Source: Brachypodium distachyon
Lineage: Eukaryota > Streptophyta > Magnoliopsida > Poales > Poaceae
DNA: 64,000 nucleotides
Direction: 5' to 3'
Assembly: GCF_000005505.3 (NCBI RefSeq)
Contig: NC_016131.3
Span: forward strand, 38,354,855 to 38,418,854
The notes below the pieces were generated by a model, which was given only the letters and a program-made list of their open reading frames with translations, was not told the DNA's origin and did no database searches. The translations under genes and the position numbers were made by a program. Of the stretch, positions 23,063 through 36,662 are shown piece after piece (position 1 is the stretch's first letter; every line of letters begins with the position of its first letter).

Positions 23063-24078
23063 TATACTAACTGCCGGATCATTGTTTCAGTTCATGTGTA
23101 CTGGTACATGAAGTTCAGTTTCATATTATTGATTTCTAATATTGTGACAACATAACTCATTTAGTCCATAACGGTTGTTTCAAGGTATTATTGATTCTCA
23201 TTAATCGGCAGCTTCTCTTTGACCCGTGACTTGTTATTTCCAATAAAATATTGGGTCCCAGATGCGGTAACTCTATAATATCTTTCACCTCCTCTTCCTT
23301 TCGAACCCCGCAGTACATTAGGTTTCGGCGGAAGAAAAGCGATCGTCGCTTGGTGGACTGGCCGAAGACAGATTGGGGGGACGAAAAATCCGCCTCATCT
23401 TCTCCGCCAGATTTACATCTGTTGCTGGGCGAAGATCAATACCTGCGACGAGAATCAAGGTCTCCTAAGGTAATGTCTCTGTTTTTCTCCGTACCTTTGT
23501 GGTTATACTCTAGTATGCTGCTCCGCTGCGAGGTACCAGAGATGTACTTCCTGTTTGCAGCACTCAAGATCTGTTGTTGCATCAGTGATTAAATCAATTT
23601 CTGTTATTTTTGTTTTCTTCAATCTTTGAGCACCTCGACATTTGGTTGCCGAGTTTGTGCGGATTTGTGTGTGTTTCCATGTTGTACCATGATGTACATC
23701 TGTCTGTTGGAATGTACTGAATGTAGTGTCTATCCCTGTGGACCGATGTTTAGTTACGTAACATCTATATTACTCTGGCGAAGAAACGTAGAACCATGCT
23801 ATATTATATGAATCGGTTGCTACATTAGTATCTCTGCATGACCAGATGGTAGAATACTTTTTTTACTTTCCAAATAATTTGTCTTACAGTTTTGTGCACA
23901 ATTTTATTTCGCACTGTATATGCCAGTGGTGAAGGAAAATAGTAATTTGTTATATCAGATCTGTACTTCATTTATTTAGGTATATCAGGATTTTAAATGT
24001 ATGACAATATATAGTTCAATTATGTAATGACTGGTGCTTATAGGTTCTTAATTTTATTTTCAAATGTCTTGTCTACAG
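23063..24078 (+). other. 5' region and non-coding first exon of gene A
   Basis: A GC-richer stretch at about 23,280-23,469 ending in AAG|GTAATG looks like an untranslated first exon. It resembles the position of 31,134-31,272 before gene B. A 0.6-kb GTAC-containing intron follows to the acceptor TCTACAG at 24,078. No TATA box was assigned. No other gene is seen. Confidence 0.4.
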
Positions 24079-27000
24079 ATGGTTACTTCGCCGTTGAGAG
24101 GACGTACCAGTGGGTCTGCAAGTAAAAGTGTACAAGCAGGTACATTCTGTACTTTCATATTTCTAGGAAAGTACAAATTGTAATCATCCGAAATAAAGTA
24201 TGAAAATGTTATATATGGAGTGTTACGTAATTACTTCGTGGTCACCTTAAGTTTAACTCCAATTTTGTGTTAGATATGGAGTCATCTTCAACAATTAGAA
24301 GAGGCACAGGAGGTACTTCTACCATGAGAGGTTGAGGTCGTGGAGGACGCAGCATTCCACCACCTCCTCCAAAGCTGTTTTCTTCTCAGAAACCAAACAT
24401 CTTGCATGAGGTCTTCTCAAAATTCACCCCATTCAAGTTACATTTGTTGGAAGATATCATTTTCCATGGGATGGTTGACATTCCAAAGCAATCATGCAAC
24501 CGGCAATTCTCCTTTTGGACGCTCAACCAAACAAAAGCAGATGAGGAGCCCATTGAATTTGAGTACTCTGACAGTACAAGAGCACCAATTTATCCATCGC
24601 ACGTACAACAAATATTAGGAGTCAAAGATGAGGGTAAACATATTTGTGTACTGGATGAAGATGTCCCAGAAGCGATAGAGGAAGAAGTAAGCAGGGCTTT
24701 ACGCGTGAAGCAACTGAATCTCAGCAATGTCATTAATGTTGTAGAAAGTTATATTGATGAACACAGGCCTAAGAAAGACCAAGACGCTTTCCATATTGGA
24801 GTTGTGATTATTTCATTTGCATTCATGCTGGACTGTAGAGAACGGGATCCCAAGATGCAAACATATCTACTGCCACATCTGATTAAAGTTGAGAAGCTGA
24901 AAGAAGTGAACTTTGCAAAGTGTGTGCTTGATTGTATTGGTATTGCTGCTAGAAAGGTTGCAGATGTGAAGAGAAGTGGTTATTCAACTTGCACAGTCGG
25001 TGGATGTGCCCTCATACCCCAGGTACTTTGAAGTAGTATTATGTACCTTGTAGTACATTTTTACATCAAGTATAACCGTCAAATTCATTTTCTACATTTT
25101 TGGCAGGCCTGATGATAATCTTTTAAAATGTTGTACAGCATGTATTGACTGTGTTACTTTTGATGTACAGATTTTTAATTTAGACTCAGTAGATTTTGGG
25201 GTATACAATGCGCCAAACAATGTATTTCCCCGGATCAAGTGCTATGGAAAGGAGAAATTAGATTCTCTCGTAAATTTGGATAGGAATCCACATAGTAGAA
25301 ATCTTAGCCAGTGGTATGGTAATCATAAGGTAACTGTTGTACCATATTTCCGTTTATATTTATTTTGTACACATCTTTGTTCTCACCTGTCAATTAAATT
25401 TTATAGAGGCATGATCAGGTTAAGGTTGAGCACATAGGCCTAGGTCAAGCAACAGGATCTAGAAGGACTAAGAACAAGAAGTATAGAAATGACATGCAAT
25501 CTAGGAAACAAGCCCGTTTCAGTAAGATTTTGAAAATTGTTGAAGATCATCAGAATAGAGATGTGTTCCTTCTGGAAGATTTGAGAAAACAGATTCAAAA
25601 GCGGAAGAACTTTCTTCTCCATCTGATAGCAAATCATATGGAAAATGAGAGCTCTAACCAGAGGAACATACGACAAGTGATGTACATGGGATGGAAGGTA
25701 CGTACAGAACTGTTTCCCAACTTTTTTATTAGTTCATATGTGTGATTCACAAGAACTCAATGCATATATTATATTTTTGACAGGTCAGCACGGTCAACAT
25801 CAGTCGGTTAATGAAGATGCGTTGTTAGGTTATTTTAGTTACCGAAAAAATGTTTTTGTATTCAATGAAGTGTGGTACCTAAAATAATAATTGCTTCATA
25901 CATTTGTTTAGGTAGTCCATCTTTTAGAATGCCGAGTCATGTACCCCGAAGTCCTGCTGTCTGGCAAAGGGAAAAAGAAGTTGCAAACAACTGTTCTGAA
26001 GGTACTAATTATATGTGTGTGTGTATGTTCCTTACTTATGTTTAATTTGGTATTAGAAATAAATTTGCTACTGATTATATGAGTGTTAATGTTTGAACAG
26101 TACCAGTGTCACAACACGACGACAATGTTCGTGAGGACAGCAACATGAGTCAGGTAGGAGATAAACGAGGATCAGAAGGTAATTCCTGCTGCGAAGTATA
26201 TGATATGCGTCAACTTGTTTGATGTGGGTCGGGGTGGCCCGATCTTTCGATGAGATTGATAACTCTCGATTTGGGTAGGAGGTGACGTTGACGATCCAAC
26301 TACGGCCTAGGAGGCAGCACCTTAGCAATCGATACACCAACTCCAGAGGGTTATTGATCACGCGGGGGCACGATCAACCTGACCACGAAGGTCTTTGTTC
26401 CTGCAAGCAATCAAAGAACAAGCAAGAATAAGATAAATAGCGGATGCAATCTAAAATTGCGAGTATACTATATCAAACCAATGTCTCAACGAGACGATAA
26501 GTTGGGGTTCCGAAAGCGGTAAGACAGGTGGTCTAACCGACACACGCGATTACACGAAGTAGTAGCGATGGCTAACTTTTAACTAAACAAAACCCCAGGC
26601 TCCTTAGGGGGGCTCATGGGGTATATAAAGGAGGAGGGAGAGATATTTTCGTCCACCTTGAGTAAGGAGGCCGAAATTCAACTCTATCTCTAACTTTCCT
26701 AACAAACTACAACTCTTTAGGAAACAGAAAAACAGATCCGTCAGCTTGTTTTGTCCGTCACGGTCAGCACGAGTCGAATATCTTGATGGGACTAGATCCA
26801 TTGGAAAGTTCTTGTAATTACCTTTCCAACAAGTATTTGTTTGCTTGATTTGGACTCCAGATGCGGCCTGGGTGATTAAAACAAATTCAGGTCTTCTGAC
26901 AGCTCGGACCCGAATCGGATTCAACTTTAATTCGTGATATCTTTCTCTAGCAAGCTCCGAATCATATGCCGTTTGATTTGTTGGAAAGTACACTTGAAAT

Positions 27001-29214
27001 CCTTCCTTCTCAGCTGTATGGATGCTTGATTCTTGTTGGCCCTCCCGTTCGCCTCCATCGTGTCTCATCTTGACCTTGGACTTGAAAAGCTCGACAAGAT
27101 GCCTACATAATAAAACGAGACAGAATAGTAGTAGCTCCGCCTCTTCATAAATATGAAAATGAAAACAATTACTACTTAAATTCACCTGATTATAAATCTT
27201 GTCAAATATTATAGAATTGAGGGTACCAAAAGTCGTATCCATGGTTAGCATGTCCATATCATTGTTCTTCTTTGTGTTCAAATGAACAATTTATGTTTTC
27301 TGTAGGTGCAATGAATTCAGGCAGCTCTAAAAGGTCCTTTAATTTCCGAGCATTGTCTTCTATTCAATTATTTTATAGTTAGGTAAGTTATGTACATTAT
27401 TTTGGATGATATGCAGGTGTAAACTGTATGGGAAGGAAGGTGACGTAGCAGTAAATTTTGTCAACACTCGGGCCGAAGGTTAGTCTGTTAAGAAAAGGAC
27501 ATGTACTTGAAGGTACATAATACTAATTGGGTTGTACATTATTCTTGCAGGAGCTGAAGGACCTTCTCTTCTTCTAGAGATGGACCAAAGAGACAATAGA
27601 ATTCATGAAACAACAGGTTCCTAATTTGGAATTTCAGGTAATTTCATTTTGACTTGACGTAAAAAAATATCTGACTGTTGTTGAATTGTATTTTGCAGTT
27701 GCAGATGAAGTACCTCAGCAGGTAAAATTTAGATTTACACAATGAAATATATATTATTGTTATAAAATAAATTGGGTTGCTCAATGACTCATGGGTTGCA
27801 CCTCCAAGGAGTGCACCTCAAGCTGGATTTAAGCGACCAAAAAAGAGACTCGCTGGGAGGTAAGTTTCATATATGTTGGTCCACTTACTTCCTTATCGTT
27901 ACATCTACCTTAGAACTTAGTGTATTATATTTTAGGTTTAGACGGACGCCACTAGTGGTGGAGGAGACGAACAAACAAGTACATGGTGGTACGGATGTGG
28001 TTGGATCAGCTTCCAACAATGATGTTCCAGTTGAATCAAGTGAGTAGTAACTGTACATGATTACGTGCGTATATGTTGGATTAAATAGAATTATTTTTGA
28101 CATAATATTCATTTTCATTAGATAATCTGGATTGCAGCAAGGATGAACGCAATTCAGGTACAATTGAAAGTACCGTAGCGCTACAATGATATTCCTGTAC
28201 AATGCAAGTACCATGTACCTGAACTATGTTTTCATAATTGAAATATAGGTGACAGTGGAAATGAAGATGAAATAATAAAGGAGGTGTTTGTAGATATTCA
28301 GAGTTGTGAATATACCATTCCTGAAGGAGATGAACCTTATTCCGAAGGTACATTCTTTGTTGAAACAAAAATTGTGTATGGATATGAACAAATGTGTTAA
28401 ACTTGTTCCTGCAGGACTAGCTAGCGAAGTACCTCGGAAAATGAGTCATCGATGAGAGGTATTTGTCCTATCCTGCCATTTGGTTATGGTGACATGTAAT
28501 ACTTAATGTAGTCTGGGTTATTTATATAATTCGATTGTACAGGAGATGTAGGTGACGAAATATTGGATGTCAGGCAGGGTGTGACTGCAGGTTCAGAGAG
28601 TACACATTATGGCAATCTGATTGACCTAGTTAATAGTTTTTTGATGACACCAACGAAGGAGCACAATGTGGCAGGTAATTCTGTTTTTCAAGGTAATTTC
28701 AAAATTAATTTGCAATTTCTGATGTTGTGCGTGAACATTTTTTCCTTCTATGCAGATGAGGTGAGCAGGATGGATGGCGTAGATGGTACTGAACTTCCTC
28801 TATTCGACGGGACTCCCCAATGTGAGTTCTTGTTTTCCCAAGTACTTTCATGGATGACTAATACCTATGTTCTGTACAATTAATATTTGAATTTTACAGG
28901 TCACAACATAGATGCAATGGATTACGCTGAGAACACGACCGATAAGAAAACCACACAGGGAGATGCTGATGGATCTATGGAAGAGAATGCTGGATCAGGT
29001 TAGAAGAGACGGAATATATATGATGTTATATGGTTTCAATCTGTATCCATATGTCTGACAATTTGTTTTATGGTACATCTGGGCTGCAGATGGTTCAGTG
29101 GATATGAAAGTGTACAAAAGAAGAATCACGGGTAACCGAACTTTGGTCAAGATGATGCAAGATGAAGCTTTGAAGGGATCGGTTGTCAGCAATGAAGAAC
29201 CAAAGACTTTGTAG
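24079..29214 (+). pseudogene. Gene A: plant-mobile-domain-like multi-exon gene with lesions
   Basis: About 20 exons inferred by GT/AG signals and comparison with gene B: 24079-24139 (MVTSPLRGR start), 24274-25022, 25171-25329, 25407-25697, 25784-25828, 25912-26001, 26101-26178, 27306-27333, 27417-27478, 27551-27616, 27699-27721, 27781-27859, 27936-28039, 28122-28157, 28249-28347, 28415-28455, 28543-28674, 28756-28821, 28910-28999, 29100-29214. Exon 2 carries a globular domain of the plant mobile domain type (PIYPSHVQQILGVKDEGKH, DAFHIGVVIISFAFMLD, CVLDCIGIAARKV). Exons 3-4 continue it (FPRIKCYGKEKLDSLV; a basic coiled segment). The rest is acidic and low in complexity. Lesions: TGA at 24,333 where gene B has Arg, no acceptor AG before the 27,78x exon, TGA at 28,453. 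Function unknown. A solo LTR lies in an intron. Confidence 0.65.
26220..27261 (-). mobile_element. Solo LTR, gypsy type Y, in an intron of gene A
   Basis: Plus-strand borders are TGATGTGGGTCGGGG and TGTCCATATCA, flanked by a perfect 5-bp duplication TTGTT (26,215-26,219 and 27,262-27,266). There is no internal region, so it is a solo LTR left by LTR-LTR recombination. It carries a TATATAAAGGAGG-type promoter on the minus strand near 26,630. The neighbouring gene A exons end at 26,178 and resume at 27,306, matching adjacent exons of gene B. Confidence 0.93.
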
Positions 29215-29594
29215 GACCTGCAAGGCCTCGATAAGAATATTTATGTTAACTGTGTGCTTAAGTATGGGTGAAAACTTGTGTTGTATTTAAGTACTTGATG
29301 CTGGTGTGCGTGAAAACGTTGTTTTGCAAAATGGACTACTCTGTTATGCAGACAAGGGGTCAGCTGGTCGTACTTTATGTTACATATGTCATGCCAACTT
29401 TCTACTAATGTGGTCATGAGGTCCGTCTAATTAGGTATTTTTTGTACTCGTTGTTACATCAATTGTCAGATTTGTCATGCCGACTTATGATTCCTCGCTG
29501 AGTATGAAATGTGTGGCCGTCTGATTATGTACATATTGTTACACTGTTGAACAACTTTTCTGCATTCACAACAAAGAATTATAGTTAATGACCG

Positions 29595-29830
29595 ATCAGA
29601 TTAGTACATTGTACAAAAATGTGTGTTGCATCCTTCAATAACATTTGTGCATTGACAAGAAACAAAGTACTCATGGTACCAAAATGGAATAAGTTATGTA
29701 CCCGCTTGACCCATCAGATTAGTACATTGTACAAAAATGTGTGTTGCATCCTTCAATAACATTTGTGCATTGGGAAAAAACAAAGTACTCATGGTACTGG
29801 GGTGGAATAAGTAATGTAGACGCTATTAGT
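29595..29830. repeat. 118-bp tandem duplication
   Basis: ATCAGATTAGTACATTGTAC begins at 29,595 and again at 29,713. The two copies stay nearly identical to about 29,818 and differ by a few bases (ATTGACAAG versus ATTGGGAAA). It lies 3' of gene A in GTAC-rich DNA. Confidence 0.9.
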
Positions 29831-30087
29831 TATACAGAATAATTGACGAACATTTATATTGTTTGGTCGTACAAGTTCGCACATAGTGCTCCTTACTTGA
29901 GTGGGTCCTATCCATTCGAAAAAACTGTTTTGGGGGGAAACCGAAAATATAGACAACATTATCTCTCCTTTGAATTTGAATAGGTGGGAGGGTAAACAAC
30001 ATCCTTATATATATAGTACTGTGTCTGTTGTGTCACTTTATCTCCTCTCATTTGCACTGAAAAAGCTGGCCTCTTCCATTACCTCCC

Positions 30088-30508
30088 ATGTCATCTCAAG
30101 AATTATTTCTTCTTAGTGCTTCTTCATCATCCTCTGTCAATGGACGTTCCCCTGCTCATTCGGAGGTACATCTTTCCATTTCCACTCGTGATATCAGTTT
30201 CCTGCTCACATTTCGCTTCTAGGTTATTTCGTCCTCGTTGAACTCGGAGGATGAAGCTGGGTATAATGGTGATTTGGAGGAGGTGAATGGAGCAACAGAT
30301 GATGAGATCGAATTTCAACCCGACTTGGATGAGGAATCAAATTTTGTAAGTCCCCGTACCTTCTGTACTTCATTTGTTTTTGTGTTTGTACAATGCTCAT
30401 ACCTAATTTCATATTTAGGAGCACGAATTTCAGGTAGATTTGGTTCATCCGGTGGATGCACCATACTTTGTAGACCTACAGGAAGAAGTTGCTGAAAATG
30501 AGATGTAG
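30088..30508 (+). CDS. Small acidic protein gene between A and B
   Basis: Three exons give a 96-residue protein: 30088-30165 (MSSQELFLLSASSSSSVNG), 30223-30345 (EDEAGYNGDLEEVNGATDDE) and 30419-30508 (EHEFQVDLVHPVDAPYFVDL ... stop). All joins are phase 0 with GT/AG borders. A TATA-like TATATATATAG is at about 30,007. A longer 3' exon in another frame (to 30,671, ending MKRRKME) is possible. Introns open with GTAC or GTAAG as in genes A and B. No known family was recognised. It could be a real small gene or a decayed terminal piece of a paralogue. Confidence 0.4.
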
Positions 30509-31133
30509 ACCTAGTGGAAATCAACAACAAGAAGGTACTGGAAGGAAAGATGGGAATGTTGGGCATCTGTCCGATGAAGGTTCAACCACCGAAAGTACTA
30601 AGAAAGTTGGAGTTCAGGGGAAAGCAGTCGGTACTGATGGTGGAGACATGAAGAGGCGGAAGATGGAGTAGCTGGAGTAGCTTATGGAGTGAGTTAGATT
30701 TGGGTGAACTCTGTTTTGTTAGTGTACTACGTTGTGTACTTGGAAGTACCTGAATGTACAAAGTTCTTAGGAACGTTCAGTACGTAGGTGATCGATCTGG
30801 AATTGTTTAAATTTTGGATCAATGGTTGTCAAGGTGATGGTAGTATATGTACGGTGAATTTTGGATCAAAGGTTGTGAAGATTATTATTCCAAAAATTAA
30901 TATGAAATCGATCTTTCATCTCCATTAATGGATCAATGCTCTTCGTTGACTCAGTTTGAATCAAGTATTTCAATTTATTGTTTTGCCATATTAATTTATA
31001 GATTAGGGGGAATCCGTCTTCCAGCTTTACTTGTCAATTTTTTTCCCATTATAACCTGAATTTGTGGGGACCACCAGAGATACATGTTTTATTAGTCCCC
31101 CCGTGTTGTGTTGTCAGTACATTAGAATCCATT

Positions 31134-31958
31134 TTACTTCGTGGACTTGGCAAGGACTGGCAGCGAGGACCGTCTGGGCGACGTGGAAACCCTAGCTGGA
31201 TTTCCGGTCGACTTGCAGCGTTGCCGCCGCCGTAATTTCTGTGCGGCTGCTAATCTCGGCGGCGAATCATCAGGTAGGTAAAGACCGTACATCGATTCCC
31301 CATCCACATTTGAATCTTGTCCGTATTCCTCTATCATTTGATCTCTCACTTTCAATGCAGATGCTCCCTGCACCTAAGCCTTTTGATTCTCGGTTTACGG
31401 ACAACGGTTATATCCATCGATTTCTTTAGGTACCTAGGGAGAACGCATTTGTTCATACAGGGGTTAGATCCATTAATTGGTGCTTTCTTGTACTCGTAAA
31501 TTCTATTATCTGGTTTCTGTTCATAGGTTTATTTCTATGAAGTATGGGAAATTTATTATTTCTTCCCTTCGGGAAAGCTAGCGAAGGAAATCCTGAGTAC
31601 ACAGTCCAATGGTTATGTACCTGCATGTACGTATGGTTATGTACCTTTCGTGAGTTGAAAGGATTAAATATTTTGTACAGATGTTTATGTACATAAATTG
31701 TTCCAGGTTCACAACGAAGGACTAAATCAATTTTTTATCGTACTTGTGCAGTAACGATTGTTATTTAATGGACTACTTTATATCTATTTAAGTTAGTTTT
31801 GTACACTAATGCTTACTAATAAGAAGTACCGTGTAATACTTCCATTCTTAAGTACTAATTGCTGTACTTATGGTTTCAGTACTTGGGACAAGGTTTTCCT
31901 TCAGATATTTGTCTTCTTTCCTTATTCTTACTAACTACATCTGACATTTTTGTTAGAT
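31134..31958 (+). other. Non-coding first exon and intron of gene B
   Basis: A GC-rich block at 31,134-31,272 ends ATCATCAG|GTAGGT, as expected for an untranslated first exon. The intron to the acceptor TTGTTAG at 31,956 is dense in GTAC. The stretch 30,672-31,133 shows no gene. Confidence 0.4.
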
Positions 31959-34900
31959 ATGGAATCATGTTCAGTGATCCGAAGAGGAAGAACCGCTGGT
32001 CCTTTTCGTAGAGGGCGTGGCCGAAGAGGACGCAGCGTTCCTTTACTTGATAATGAGTTATGGAACCCGAAGCTGTTTGGTTGCCAGAAACCAAACATCC
32101 TATATGAGATGTTTGCAAAATTCAATAGCCACAAGCTATCTTTGATGAAAGAGATCAGTTTCCATGGGTTGTCAAAAATGCCGAAATATCGATCATGGAA
32201 CCGACAATTCTCTCTGTACTGTCTGAATCAGTCAAATACAGATGGAGATCCCATTGAGTTTGAGACCTGTAATTGTACTAGACTACCCATGTACCCCTCA
32301 CACGTACATCATATATTAGGCGTCCCAGCTGAGGGGAAACATATATCTGTAGAGGATGAGGATGTTCCAGATGCGGTAGTGGATGAAGTTTGCAGGGCAC
32401 TGCGGGTTCGTGAGTTAAGTATTTCCAGTGTGTCTGATGTTGTTGAAGGTGTTATTGATCAGCACAGCACGAAGAAGGAAAAAGATGCTTTCCAAATCGC
32501 TGTTGTCATAGTAGCATTTGCATATATGCTTGACTGCCGAGATCGGGACCCCAAGATACCAAATTTTCTGCTTCCGTACCTTACAAGTGTCAGTAAACTG
32601 AAGGAAGTTAACTATTCAAGGTGTGTGCTTGACATCCTTTCAATTGCCGCTCGAAAGGTTCGGGAGGTGAAGAGAGGTGGTTATTCCACTTGCATAGTTG
32701 GTGGCTGCATCATTGTACCTCAGGTTAGAATTAGTACCCCTTATTTTAATATGAGAATATCTGATGGAGCACATTGTGTATTATGTGTTTAATTTTGACA
32801 GATCTTTTATTTGGATTCCATCGATTTTGGCATTCACAAAGCACCGTCAGGCCTGTTTCCACGAATCAGGGTTTATGGAAAGGCAAAATTAGATTTGCTT
32901 ATTAGTATGGATAAGAACTTTCATACTGTTAATGTTAGCCAGTGGTACGGTTACTACGAGGTAATTCTTATAATATTTGAAAGTACAATTTAATGGTCCG
33001 ATACTTGTAAGAAGAAATCCGTGTTCTGACGTGTCTTACCTGCTGTAGGTACTCAAGAGTGAAGCTTCCCAAGCCTGAAGACAAAGGGAAAGGCGTAGCC
33101 ATAGGATCCAGAAGGATTAAGAAAAAGAAGTACAAGAGTGATAGGCAGTGTAGGAGAGAGAAGCGTTTTAGTGCTTTAATGAAGGTCGTAGAAGAGCACC
33201 ATGCTGCAGATTCATATCTTATTGAAGACTTGATACGAGAGATGCAGAAGAGGAAAAATCTTCTTCTACACCTGATAGCATATCATTTGGAGAATGAGAG
33301 TTCATCCGAAGGTTGTGAGGAAGATACGACATCTGAAACACGTGTGGCTGAAGGTATGTTTGGATTTTTATTTATAATTGGAATGTTCATTGATCTTTGA
33401 TGTTTCCCAAAATGGTTAAGACAAACATGTACTTTAACCGGATGTCGATGGAGGTGAACAATCGTTCCATGATGACGCCACATCAGGTTAGAGTTGTACT
33501 ACGTACTGTACCTCGTCTCTTTATATTTCCACTTATTTGAGTTTGATGAAGATGAAGCTGAAGTTCTGTTTTCATAGCTAATCCTTCGTTCAAGAGGCCG
33601 AACCGACTGCCACAAACTCCTGGTGTTTGGCAACGGACAAAAGAAGTTAGGAAGGAGGGGTCTGAAGGTAATGTAGTACCTTTTTTGTATTTGTTCAGAA
33701 TGTATGGTGTGATGTACTTAGCCGTTTGGAATGTACTGATGGTCGTACTGAATGTACAGTCGAAGCGTCCGTTAATTCTTTGAACGTTCAAGCGGAGAGC
33801 AACATGAGTCAAGTTGGAGACAAGAGAGGTGCAGAAGGTATTAAATTTCGGAAGGTGTAGTATTGGAAATCTATCCTGTTAACAGTAATTATCTGTTTTC
33901 GTAGGTCCAAATAACTCAGGTAGCCAATCATCTAAAAGGTATGGTATGCACGGTTAGAATGTTATAAAAGAAATTTATGAATGGGCAATTATAATGGAAT
34001 ATGTTGTTTTCTATAGATGCAAAGGTACTGCGTCGGGAGATAATATAGGAACAAATGTTGGAAAGATTCATGGCCCAGGTTAGTTTGTTTTGTTCTCACA
34101 ATGTACTGTATGGTACCTAAAAAATGATATCACAGGTAACTATTTGTATTAAATAGCTGCTTTATGCCCAAAAAAAACAGGACCGGAAGGACATGACCAG
34201 ATTCAAGAGGTTGAGGCAGAACATAACAATAATGATGAGACGACACGTACATATTTTTATGTTATAATATTTTGGTTACTTCGGAAAGTAATAAATAGTT
34301 TAATTACGGATGCTATTCTCATATGCAAGTACAGCCGTTGGTGAAGGTAATAATTTTGATGTACATTCTTCTATAAAGATTATTGTTCCAGAAGCACTTG
34401 GGCTGCTGAAGGACTCATGTGCTACAGCTCCAAGAATTCCACAAGTTCCTGAGAAGAGAAAGCTGAAGAAAGCAATTGCCTTCAGCTAAATAGCAGTCAT
34501 GTGTTGTCATATTTAGTTCATGGGTACATTAACTTATTGAAACAATTTTGGTACTAGGGGTCCACGACCACAACAATTAGGTGAGGAGAAGGAAAAGGAA
34601 GATGACGGTGCTGGTTCAGCATCAAATACTCATGTTCCAGTCCAATCAAGTTAGTACTTCGATGACCTATGTTAATCCCATAAATTTTGTGGACCTAAAC
34701 TGCAAGCGTGCTATGACATGCTCCGTGTACTCTCTGATAGTAGACATGTTGTGCAGAAAGGAAAAGAATTGTCAAAGTGGTACCTTACTTATTGACGTAG
34801 TTAGAATTAGTTGATAGTACATCGTACATTGGTAACATAAGTTTTACTTGGTGATTGGTGAAGTACATTTGTGTACACATGATTGTAATTTAAGAATGTG

Positions 34901-35675
34901 CTTTTTTGCAGAACAACCTTTGAAGTACCTAGAGCACCAGTTGTTGATGTGCCTTTAACAGGGACCGGTCGAAGTCAACAAGAAATAGAAGGTATGTACC
35001 ATATGTACTTGTTAATATCGTATGAACGAGTGTACCAATAATGTATTGTATCACATACGATGCTTCCCGTATTTCGTGCGTAGGAGACTTGTGAGAACAA
35101 TTGTAATGTTGGTCAGGCTGTGACAGGACAATCGGAAAGTACGAATTGTGGGAATGTGAATGACTTAGTTAACACTTTGTTGATGACACCACAAGTGGAG
35201 GAAAAACTGCCAGGTACTACTTAGTTTTGGTTAACATTTTGGAAGTTATTCTTCAAAAGTCATTGTTCTTGAAACATGAACTGGTTTTTCTGTATGGCAG
35301 CCCCCGGACGGTCCTGTTTTTGATCAAACACCTCAAGGTATTGTTTGTTAGAATTGTAAGTTTGGTCAGCATTTATATTTTTGTATGTAATGAGCTTGTG
35401 AAACATGCAGCAGAAGGGAAGGCTGAATGTACTTTTGCTAATGACATGTGGGTGGACAAAGAAGCGGAGGATCCAACAGGTTTGAACTGAGATTTGGAAG
35501 GTCATCAGGTTACAGAGATTGTTAATTTCTGCTACATCATTGTACATTCATATGTGCAGATGAAATCTCACATATGAAGGTGTACGAAAGAAGGAAATTG
35601 AGGACGAAGAGATTGAACAGGTTGGAGGAAGGGGGGAGCACAACAGTTTGCAAGGAAGGGGCAAAGACTGTGTAG
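31959..35675 (+). pseudogene. Gene B: tandem paralogue of gene A, with lesions
   Basis: Starts MESCSVIRRGRTAGPFRRGR at 31,959. Inferred exons: 31957-32723, 32802-32960, 33050-33353, ?-33486, 33578-33667, 33760-33837, 33905-33938, 34017-34078, 34181-34246, 34335-34346, 34392-34485, 34558-34649, 34912-34991, 35084-35213, 35301-35338, 35411-35479, 35560-35675. The first exon has an Arg/Gly-rich start and the globular domain (LPMYPSHVHHILGVPAEGKH, DAFQIAVVIVAFAYMLDC, CVLDILSIAARKV). Later exons match gene A one to one, e.g. TPGVWQRTKEV with SPAVWQREKEV. Lesions: the exon at 33,050 is one base out of phase, the donor after 34,485 reads CT instead of GT, and single-base frame slips occur at about 35,090 and 35,303. 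Function unknown. Confidence 0.65.
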
Positions 35676-36662
35676 TCTGTTTAAGCTGTATTGTACCAGC
35701 CCACTACTTTTTAGGATGATTTAAGGAAGTATGTTGACGTTTTGAGGTACCTAAGTACTGATATGGATGTTGGAACAACCATGCCGGATGAACTTGATTT
35801 GTTTTATTTCGTATTATGCTATTGTTTAGTACGTATTGTTGTGGTTATGACAATGGCACCTGTTTGTTGGTTTCGATTGTTGTAGAACTTATCGCCGTAG
35901 TTGTACAGCGATGTAGTGAAGTACTTTGTGGATATGCAGAAAGTATATTCGTGTTTGGTAATTACATACGGTTATGTGTAGGAAGTAGTAAAGTACATTG
36001 TGGGTACACACTGAATTATTCTATCCATATGTACCGATTTATGTGTATGGATTGTACCAGTTATACAGGAACATATCGTACATAACTTTTGGTTCAGAAC
36101 AGAAGTACATGAAGGTACTATGTTGTAACATCAATGGAGATGCTTCATGAGAAGTAAGTGAGGGTAGTTTAGATACGATAATTCATATTAAGAGAAAATA
36201 AGCTGGCATAGAATGAATAACATCAGTACATGAAGGTACTTAGTTGTAGTAAAGTACGGGCACGATGGTATTGAAGAAGTTGAGAACCGTAATTACAGGC
36301 AGTGCACTGAAGATAATAAGTACATGAAGGCACAGAAAAGAAGTTCAGAACCAAAAGGCATTCAACGTGACCAGAGAAACAAGTTTTCATAATGCAGAAC
36401 TTGGACCTATAGAAGACTAGACTTCTCCATGTTCATACAATTCTGGTAGAACATTTCACCGGCTAGACTTGTCTCGAATTTGGTGGGTCAATGATCTTGA
36501 GAATGGGGAAGGGGAGCCTGGATTTGTTATTCTCCATGGTGAGCAGTTTGTGAAGAAAGTTATGTTGCAGCCTTGAATAACCTTGTTGTGCGGACAAAAG
36601 AGATGAAACATTTAAACATTACTAATAATGAAGGATGCAATAATTGTTTGAACATGCAGAAG
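35676..36662. other. GTAC-rich spacer between convergent genes B and C
   Basis: About 1 kb with repeated AGTACATGAAGGTAC-like strings (36,100-36,320). It holds no credible coding sequence. It separates the 3' ends of B (+) and C (-). Confidence 0.6.
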
